Part shown: piece after piece, positions 61,813 through 64,000 of the stretch
Layout of the letters: each line of letters opens with the position of its first letter
Numbering within the stretch: position 1 is the first letter of the stretch
NCBI GenBank assembly: GCA_025667525.1
Contig: CM046882.1
Coordinates: 218,286,592-218,350,591, forward strand
Length of the DNA stretch: 64,000 nt
DNA from: Glebionis coronaria
Lineage: Eukaryota > Streptophyta > Magnoliopsida > Asterales > Asteraceae
Direction of reading: 5' to 3'
Translations under genes and position numbers: made by a program
Notes under the pieces: generated by a model
The model's input: the letters and a program-made list of their open reading frames with translations, nothing else
The model's database searches: none
Told to the model about the DNA's origin: nothing

Positions 61813-62269
61813 TTATTAATTTTAGAAATTTATTAGTTATTAAAAATTAGTTTTTAAATAATTAGATTTTAATTAATTTAGATTTTAAATAATATAGTTT
61901 CAAAAATAGATTTTTAAATAGTGTAAATTTTAGATAGATTTAAATAATTTGTTATTTTAAATAAATGTATTAAAATAAATAACGGGGAACGACTCATGCA
62001 CTTTAGGATTTAATTAATTAAAAATTGTAGGATTAATTTTAGTTTAAAAACTGATAAACCCATTCAAATCAATTGTCCAAATTGAATCAAAACGTCTCAA
62101 ATTCACTTGATCTTCGTGTACAACGAACTTGGTTCATCAACGTGTTTAATTAAATCCGTCTTCGACTTATTTATGGATTATTACCTTTTCCTAAGGGTAA
62201 TTTCCTAAATTTGTCCTATACCGTATCTAAATAAAATACATCGACATTCCATGACACATCAAAAAAATT

Positions 62270-62289
62270 TGGCGCCGCTGCCGGGGATC
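62270..62289 (+). other. Primer-binding site of A4 (tRNA-Asp type)
   Basis: TGGCGCCGCTGCCGGGGATC, eight bases after the LTR end. It is the longest and clearest tRNA-Asp match in the window. Confidence 0.9.
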
Positions 62290-62937
62290 TTGTGTACGAT
62301 TCGTCTTGTGGAGATTTGTTGATCATTGATTTGAAGACCCTTTCCGTCCTCGGAAAGTTTTGTTATTTTTCTATTATTATAGTATGTATCGTTTTTCGTG
62401 TTTTTTGTGTTTACTATATTGTATTACGTAGAACAATAAATTTGCCTACTTCCAAATAAGACCTTAGTTGGGATTTCATCACCTAACTATTGTATTCGAA
62501 TCCAAAACGAAAAAAAGAGGCAAAATAGATAAATAATAATAAAAAGTTTGAACTCTATTTATAAAAACTATAAAGTGGGTATAAGGCGACGAGCTATTAA
62601 AGGTCGTCTAAGGAAAAAGGTTTTTAAGTGATTTGTGCCACCTCGTTTCCCCGCTTGCTTGTGCGTATATTGAGAGGGACGATCGATTATTGGTTTGCCA
62701 ACTCAAGTAGTAATATATCTTATTTTTATAGTTTACTTATTGAACCTCGAGACGTTTAGGTTTTCACCTATCGTTTCAAAGTCGACCGAGGGTAGATTAC
62801 TTCCATAGTAATTATCCTTATTCCTTGTTTTTATCAATCTTTTTGATTGAGAAATACCAAATAACAATACAAAAAATAATCTTCTTCTTGTCTAATTTCT
62901 TTTCTTCAACCCTCTAAAAGTTTTGCCACGTTGGTTT
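62290..62937 (+). other. A4 untranslated leader
   Basis: No coding frame. It shares a conserved block with the A2 leader (CGTCTAAGG ... GTGCCACC, about 62606-62645). Confidence 0.6.
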
Positions 62938-64000
62938 ATGCAATTACGATCTTCTCGACTTTTGATTGATCATAATATGCTTGAAAATATTCCTCGTAGA
63001 AATAGAAATTGTCAACAACGAATAGTGGAACTCGAGCTTCCACTTATTGTTGTAGAGATGGCCGATAACCGAACAATGGAGGAATTGCTCCGTGCACCCA
63101 CTGAAGGGTATGGGGAAGCAATCGTTTTGTCGGCTATTTTGGCGGATCATTTTGTGATTAAGATGGGCCTTTTATCACTCATTTGTGCCGACCAATTTCA
63201 TGGCAATGAGTCCGATAACCCGCACTTTCAAATACGTAATTTTCTTCGTATTACCTCGACTCTCAAGTTTAGAGATGTGCCGAATGACGCGATTAAGCTC
63301 ATGCGTTTTCTATACTCGCTCGAGGGTAACTTTAAGCTTTGGTATGAGATAGAACCACCGGGTTCGATTTTGACATGGGATGATTTAGTGTCTAAGTTTA
63401 TGAATTACTTCTTTCTACCATCCAAAACAACACACTTTAAGAATGAGATCACTAGATTTGAACAAAAAGTGCATGAATCGTTTGGAGTTGCTTGGGAAAG
63501 GTTTAAAGATTTGTTAAGACAATGTCCACACCACGGTTTCTCGGATTTACACCAAATCAATACTTTTTATAATGGGCTTAATATGGTTGAACAAGATTCT
63601 TTAAATGCCGCCGCGGGTGGTAATCTTTTAAGAAAAACTCCGAGAGACGCGTGGGGTATAACTGAGAATAAGTCTAGAGTGCAATATTCACGAAACACAC
63701 CGGTTGTTTCCAATGTGAATTCATCTAATATCGAGATTGCTAGATTGGACTCTAAGATTGATAATGGATTTGCTACATTGTTGAATGAGATTAGGAAAAA
63801 TCCTCATGGATCAATTAATATGGTTGAGAAATTTTGTGTATCATGTGGTGGAGCACATCCTAATTATGCTTGTTCGACCACGGGGTTTGATTAAGCTAGT
63901 GCTTTTTCTGCGACGGGAACTTATGGCCCTAACGGTCAAGCTCCTCGTCAAAATCATGTTGCTCCACCAGGTTTTCCACCGGTTCAAAATAGGTACAACA
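62938..64000 (+). pseudogene. gag: Athila-type gag (A4), one stop, runs off window
   Basis: ATG at 62938 is chosen because the basic N-terminal segment (PRRNRN) matches the basic segments upstream of the internal Met in A1 and A2; that internal Met is at 63058. Gag domain about 63200-63640 (NPHFQIRNFL, SLEGNFKLWYE, INTFYNGL). Zinc knuckle C-X2-C-X3-H-X4-C (CVSCGGAHPNYAC) at about 63835-63873. A TAA at 63892-63894 breaks the frame, which stays open afterwards to the window edge (PPGFPPVQNR). One point change would explain the stop. Pol is expected beyond the window. Confidence 0.87.

Larger units (their letters stand above)
59264..62261 (+). repeat. Athila LTR L4 (5' LTR of A4)
   Basis: 2,998 bp, TGATATGAG to GACACATCA. 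Preceded by a PPT (59253-59263) and followed by a PBS (62270). Carries (TA)n at 61741-61809 and the tRNA-like sequence at 61540-61605. Confidence 0.9.
59264..64000 (+). mobile_element. Athila-type element A4, right end outside window
   Basis: L4 as 5' LTR, PBS, 0.65 kb leader and gag with one stop; pol would follow beyond 64000. The PPT before L4 shows that this LTR also once closed another element or arose by LTR-LTR recombination. Confidence 0.85.

Overview
The window is a block of nested and rearranged LTR retrotransposons from a plant nuclear genome. I see no host gene, no functional tRNA or rRNA gene, and nothing bacterial or organellar. The pol lineages (Athila-type and Tekay/Del-type Ty3/gypsy, plus non-autonomous Copia-like elements), LTRs of about 3 kb, AT-rich sequence and the absence of genes over 64 kb fit pericentromeric or gene-poor heterochromatin of a large-genome eudicot. 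An asterid such as a composite is my guess, not shown by the sequence.

Layout (element names are mine). 1-10592: Athila element A1 on +, with gag, protease, RT, RNase H and integrase in one frame broken by six stops, a 2 kb non-coding tail, a polypurine tract (PPT) and most of a 3' LTR. 10593-17024: T1, a decayed Tekay-type element on +, starting part-way into its 5' LTR. 17025-22032: D1 on -, a 3.1 kb LTR plus a piece of non-coding 3' internal sequence. 22033-27301: A2, an Athila element on + with complete 5' LTR, tRNA-Asp-type primer-binding site (PBS) and an almost complete open gag that runs into a (TA)n tract of about 350 bp. 27302-30050 and 43738-44927: T2 on -, same family as T1, whose LTR is split by T3. 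30051-43737: T3 on -, a 13.7 kb Tekay-type element bounded by a GTTTT target-site duplication, with a long open pol and a gag carrying two intron-like gaps. T3 is itself split by C1 (35978-38887), a 2.9 kb non-coding Copia-like element. 44928-47587: A3, 3' part of an Athila element on -. 47588-48723: C2, a Copia-like 5' LTR, PBS and leader ending in a GATC-dense tandem array. 48724-62261: four copies (L1 +, L2 -, L3 -, L4 +) of one about 3 kb Athila LTR family with pieces of 3' tail, making two large inverted repeats. 59264-64000: A4, whose 5' LTR is L4, followed by PBS, leader and gag running off the end of the window.

No element looks autonomous: A1 has stops, T3 lost the end of pol and its PPT and is split from its gag by C1, and the others are fragments. 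The most unusual observations are two GT-AG intron-like gaps in the T3 gag, tRNA-like A-box/B-box sequences antisense within Athila LTRs, the inverted LTR pairs, conserved hairpins beside repeated PPT-like motifs, and tandem arrays in LTR and leader regions.
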